DNA from: Loripinus fragilis
Lineage: Eukaryota > Mollusca > Bivalvia > Lucinida > Lucinidae
Length of the DNA: 64,000 nucleotides
Assembly: GCA_964019695.1 (NCBI GenBank)
Contig: OZ026524.1
Location: 27,382,164 to 27,446,163, forward strand
Reading direction: 5' to 3'
Below the pieces are notes generated by a model, which was given only the letters and a program-made list of their open reading frames with translations, was not told where the DNA came from and did not search any database. How positions within the stretch are numbered: position 1 is the stretch's first letter; each line of letters starts with the position of its first letter. Positions 60,262 to 64,000 of the stretch are shown piece by piece. The translations under genes and the position numbers were made by a program.

Positions 60262-61264
60262 CACTGACCCAAAATGAAAACTTTACACTTTATTTCTTTA
60301 TTTGCAGCTGAGTATTGGTAATAAAAAATAATTTACTGTTACAAAACGCTTCAATTTAGTGACGGCACGTCTTTCCAAAGATCAAAGAAACCAAGTTATT
60401 AGCGTGCTCATGGCGGGATCTACGGTAAATGATATCGCACATCATTTTGGCTGCTCTAGACAGACTAGTCATTATCTTATGAACCGGTACAACAATACTG
60501 GGTATGTCAGAGCTCGTGCAAGACCTAGTCGCGCACGTGTGACGACGTTACGTCCTTATCACATTAACGCGTTATCTCACCCACGTAATCGTTTTAAACG
60601 GCAACCATTACTGCTCGTCTTTACGGGGTTCATGCACAAAAGATAATTAGTCATTTCGTGCAAAATAATGGACCTGGCATTTTCCAGCTTGACAATGCAA
60701 GGCCTCACACAACACGTAAATAACTGCATAATTCCATGCTAAAATAACGTCAACCTCTTGCTTTGCCTGCTTCATCTCAGGCCATGAACCCCATAGAACA
60801 TGTATTAGATGTATTGGGTCGGAGGGTCAGGTCCAATCATAAAACGGATGCGTAAAATGACTCCAATATGCACCTCTGTTAGCATTGCATACGTATCCCT
60901 AACACGCTCATACAACGTTACGTAAATTCAATGAGGCGACGTATTCTGTTTAGCATTCGTAAAAATGGAGGTCACACTGGATACTGATGATCTTTTTAAC
61001 ATCACTTAAAGCACGCAGTCAGTAATTTCTTATTTCCAAAATCTGTGTGGCTGTTTTAATTGTTTTTAGAAATTTTCATTTTGACCCCTCTGAACTGAAT
61101 TATTCATAAAAATTATGCACTTTATGATTTTCATCCAAAATTTATTCAGAGACATCGATAAGACATTGAACAATCGATGACCGAAAAAAATAACCCCAAA
61201 ACTTAATTTATCATCAAAATATATACTTTTGAATACTATGTAAAGTTTTCATTTTGGGTCAGTG
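60262..61264 (+). mobile_element. Tc1/mariner element, 1003 bp
   Basis: Perfect 25-bp terminal inverted repeats (60262-60286 and 61240-61264, starting CACTGACCCAAAATGAAAAC). They are directly flanked by TA at 60260-60261 and 61265-61266, the usual Tc1 target. It contains a decayed transposase reading frame (60359-60987). It is shorter than full Tc1 elements because the middle of the transposase gene is deleted. Insertion lies inside the loop side of the 118-bp-TIR element. Confidence 0.92.
60359..60987 (+). pseudogene. Tc1-like DD34E transposase, decayed
   Basis: The N-terminal segment (LSKDQRNQVISVLMAGSTV onwards) is a helix-turn-helix DNA-binding domain of the Tc1 type. The first shown codon is GTG, so the original start may be lost. 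After residue 75 or so there is a frameshift; another frame then resumes with a TARLYGVHAQK-like motif. The second catalytic Asp lies in LDNARPHTTR (codon 60691-60693) and the Glu in NPIEHV (60796-60798), with exactly 34 codons between them as in DD34E enzymes. Two stops interrupt that stretch. The end GGHTGY followed by TGA (60985-60987) is a typical Tc1 C-terminus. The first catalytic Asp region is missing. Clearly non-functional. Confidence 0.88.
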
Positions 61265-61889
61265 TAGATGAAGCTTCTGCAATAAATTGAATTCAGCCAA
61301 AATTTCTAAGTCTTTTAATGACAGGTAAATTTTGCAGAGGCCTGACAGAAAGGGTTTGTCTCAAAAGAATATTCACAATGTGTGTATATACATGTATTCA
61401 ACGACTGTTAATAGCATAATCCCGCCTCATGTAGACTCAGAATGTACCGTGCATATTCAGAATCTATATGAGTATTATCATTTGTAGGTACAGAAGCTGT
61501 AATATCGCATTACGCACCATTTTCCTCTTATGCACGTGCTCATAAACGGACAGTTTCGAGATGACCCAACTAGCTTAACGCACGGGTGAATCAGGCGCGA
61601 TTTCCAATATATTTGAACTAGCCATCCATCCTCTTTTTTATTGAATCAGGGCGGTGCAATATAACTTTTTGACTGACATTTTTGACTTAGTTTAATTGCG
61701 CTTTGCTTAAAATGCTCAAAGAGTGCATCTATGCGCAGAGTTAATTGCAGCATCTATCATTTAGGAACCGTTTGGAGAAGTTGGCGCTGATTTTTCTCTA
61801 CAACTTGTATCGCGAACACAGTTTACTAAAATCAATAAAAAAAAGTTATCGCCGAAAATCAATGTGAAAAACATAAAAAATCGAGTTTA

Positions 61890-62374
61890 AACCTGGTTAA
61901 TTTCCAATATTACGACTACATTCAAGCCAGTAATCATTTGTTAATTTTGGGTCGAATTCCACATAAATCCAGACTAAATGTAATACAATCATTAGAGAAA
62001 ACATTTTAAATTTTTATACTATACATTTAGAATTCTACTGGTTCTATTAAATGAAGACAAAGATTGATAGTATGTTTCTGTTATACTTAACCAAACCCTA
62101 GTTGGTAGTTTGAAAGATCCTTAAATATTGCATAAGGGAATATGTTTTAATTCCAAATGGGGATGATAATTTAGTTTACAAAAAGTCCTAGGTGATAAAG
62201 AATATTCAAAATTCAGTAGGGTTTAAGCCAATCTACTCCATTTGTAGTTTTGTTACACCAAGTTGCATGTAAAATCTTTTCCAAGTTACAAAACCTATTC
62301 ATGATTAGGGAAACCTACAACAAAGAGAATGGCAGCTAGGTTTTTCAGAGTCTGTACATATATCCTCAAGCAAC
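61890..62374. other. Unique AT-rich sequence
   Basis: Nothing recognised between the nested Tc1 locus and the family G fragment. Confidence 0.5.
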
Positions 62375-62510
62375 CCAGATTACCGAACAGTAAAGACCCT
62401 TATAAGAACTGAAGGAGCCGTCTCAGACCATGGTCTATTTCGTTTGTTAAGTCCTTTTTGTCAGGAAACTTGTCTTCAGACATTTAGAACATTCACCGAA
62501 GGTGCAGCAT
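62375..62510 (+). mobile_element. Family G partial copy
   Basis: Retains ACCGAACAGTAAAGACCC, CCTTTTTGTCAGGAAACTTG and CATTTAGAACATTCACCG of the right half. The hairpin is lost. Confidence 0.55.
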
Positions 62511-62799
62511 CCCAAGCTGCAACTTCTATAACATAAATGACTAAGCAGTGTGACGCGACATCTGACCCTGTCCCAAAATTCGCGAATATCTACAAAGCAT
62601 TTACATAAATATTGACATCTTTATCAAATTCAATCACTTTTTCTGTCGTTCTGCACATCACAAAATGTAAAATCAATGTGCTTCATCCCAAAAAATTTAC
62701 ATCTCCTTACAAATCGACTAATTCCAAACTGCCGAATCTGACTTGCAAAACAGAGCAAATTGGTGCCGCTATTTCAGAAAATGGACTTGCGGTATAAAC

Positions 62800-63000
62800 G
62801 TTCCAAAATTTCGAACACTTTCCTCTTTCTGTTCTCAAATAATATATTCGTTATCATGGCTGGAATCAACAAAATGCCTGTCAGAATAGCAAACAGGGAA
62901 GAGTCTGATCAGACTGATTCTTCAGAAGCAGTATGATCTGGGTCTGCACTGTTTGTCTAGGCCTTTTAGGCAGGCAACTAGTGTTTAAAATTCTAGAACA
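62800..63000 (+). mobile_element. Family G dispersed repeat
   Basis: CTTTCCTCTTTCTGTTCTCA, GGCTGGAATCAACAAAATGC, GCAAACAGGGAAGAGTCTGA, a hairpin CAGACTGATTCTTCAGAAGC, and GGCAACTAGTGTTTAAAATT then CTAGAAC. A full-length family member. Confidence 0.8.
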
Positions 63001-63589
63001 GGCAACTTGACTAAGTATTCATTTACTGTAATTCTACTGTGAGCACAACAGGCCTCTGATCGGACAGTGCTTATGGTAGTCTGATCTGGCATCCTGACTG
63101 AGCTTATAATGAGAGCCAAAGAGCTTTTGTGCTTGCCTTAATTGGAAACTATACTCTCATTTGAGCTTGCTTACAGGAATTAAACCATGCAGCCTGACTT
63201 TTTCGTCACAAGACTAAAATCATGCGGTAATTTTGTCACAGGCTGGCAAACTTCGATTTGAATAATCAATGCTTATTTCTTGAGGTTGTCTGTGATTTTC
63301 AGACATGCAAAAAAAATTCTAATTTCGCCTTGCGTTGCTCGGATGCAATTTATAACTTTCAAAGATCATCCGCTTCAGGGATCGTCTTGACTGTTTTGAT
63401 ATCTGATGCAACAGGTTCACTGTAAAGAAAATGTCAGGGAAAATTACTTGAACTTCTCAGAAATCCAGTCTCCATCTATCTTGGCCTTTCTTGGAAACAT
63501 AATTTTTTCACCGACTTGTATGCTGCTGCTTGTGTCATAATGAGTGTGGTATGTCTGAGTTGTATGCTTAAAAGGTACATGTACTTTAA

Positions 63590-63805
63590 ATGTTCTATTT
63601 TTTTTTTTACAATTTTCTCTTTCTTTTCTCAAATAAAATGTTGGCTATCAGAGCTGGAATTCACAAAATGCTTGCCAAGATAGCAACCAGTACAGACTCT
63701 CAGGTCAGCTTTGATTCTAAAGAAACAGTCTGATCTGCGTCTGTGCTGTTTGTTTAGGCCTTTTGGCAGGCAACTGTTCGAAATTTAGAACACCTACAGT
63801 AGCCC
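63590..63805 (+). mobile_element. Family G dispersed repeat
   Basis: Starts AATTTTCTCTTTCTTTTCTC, then GAGCTGGAATTCACAAAATG, GATTCTAAAGAAACAGTC, and GGCAACTGTTCGAAATTTAG. It is 0.6 kb from the preceding copy in the same orientation. Confidence 0.78.
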
Positions 63806-63820
63806 ACTTTCAATCCAGTT

Positions 63821-64000
63821 GGACAGATTAATTTGTTTGTGGACACAGGTTAATTTGCTTATGGACAAAGGTTAATTTGCATATGGACACAGGTTAATTT
63901 GCTTATGGACACAGGTTAATTTGCTTATTGACACAGGTTAATATGATTATGGATACAGGTTTAATTTTATTGTCTTTGGACACAGGTTAATTTGTTTGTG
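63821..64000 (+). repeat. 22-bp minisatellite running off the window
   Basis: About eight units of GGACACAGGTTAATTTGCTT then AT (62-65% A+T), with units at 63841, 63863, 63885 and 63907 exactly 22 bp apart. The seventh unit is 27 bp. The array continues past position 64000. Confidence 0.95.

Larger units (their letters stand above)
60101..61889. mobile_element. Element with 118-bp terminal inverted repeats, host of a Tc1 insertion
   Basis: The left arm 60101-60218 (AAACTCGATTTTTTATGTTT, TTCGGCGATAACTTTTT, TGTTCGCGAT) pairs with the right arm 61772-61889. The arms differ by scattered substitutions. Once the 1-kb Tc1 insert at 60262-61264 is subtracted, the element is about 0.78 kb. No transposase of its own was recognised. 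Confidence 0.85.

Noticed and set aside
63821..64000. CRISPR-like regularly spaced repeats
   Set aside because: The units are contiguous 22-mers without unique spacers: a minisatellite in a eukaryotic context.

Overview
The window is AT-rich eukaryotic DNA with spliced exons, very long introns and dense small DNA transposons, and it contains no bacterial-style operons. The only protein-coding gene I can recognise with confidence is a muscleblind (MBNL) splicing-factor gene on the minus strand. Two exons are visible: a linker exon at 28288-28488 and the exon carrying CCCH zinc fingers 3 and 4 at 14738-14983. Both begin and end between codons, and their junction rebuilds the conserved [12 protein letters not shown] boundary. 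They are separated by a 13.3 kb intron. The exons for zinc fingers 1 and 2 (expected above 28.5 kb) and the C-terminal exons (expected below 14.7 kb) were not found, so the gene probably extends past both ends. The metazoan muscleblind sequence, the AT-rich introns and the many palindromic MITEs, tRNA-derived SINEs and GGTCAAGGTCA-type tandem elements suggest a mollusc, probably a bivalve. That taxonomic call is inference.

Layout. 1-14.7 kb: intron or downstream sequence with MITEs and two large tandem-unit elements (4591-6115 and 9463-11202) rich in nuclear-receptor-like half sites. 14.7-15 kb: zinc finger 3/4 exon, with a possible read-through stop and a poly(A) signal just beyond it. 15-28.3 kb: long intron with TTAA-flanked MITEs, palindromic MITEs and two hairpin repeats close to the next exon. 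28.3-28.5 kb: linker exon. 28.5-64 kb: upstream intron or flank, progressively denser in transposons: SINEs, a hAT-like element with a perfect 48-bp palindrome, a TTAA-flanked 645-bp element, pogo-like elements with TA duplications, a nested element pair, a decayed Tc1 transposase with its DD34E spacing intact inside an older long-TIR element, a retroposed poly(A) tail and minisatellites. A 33-nt candidate microexon (minus strand, 56554-56586) has strong splice signals.

How it works together. The exons encode part of a nuclear/cytoplasmic RNA-binding splicing regulator. Much of the rest is mobile-element sequence. Oppositely oriented copies of one MITE family bracket each of the two exons, which could fold the pre-mRNA and favour exon circularisation or skipping. 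This is testable and notable because muscleblind is a classic circular-RNA locus in flies. I found no operon, CRISPR array, rRNA or convincing stand-alone tRNA gene.
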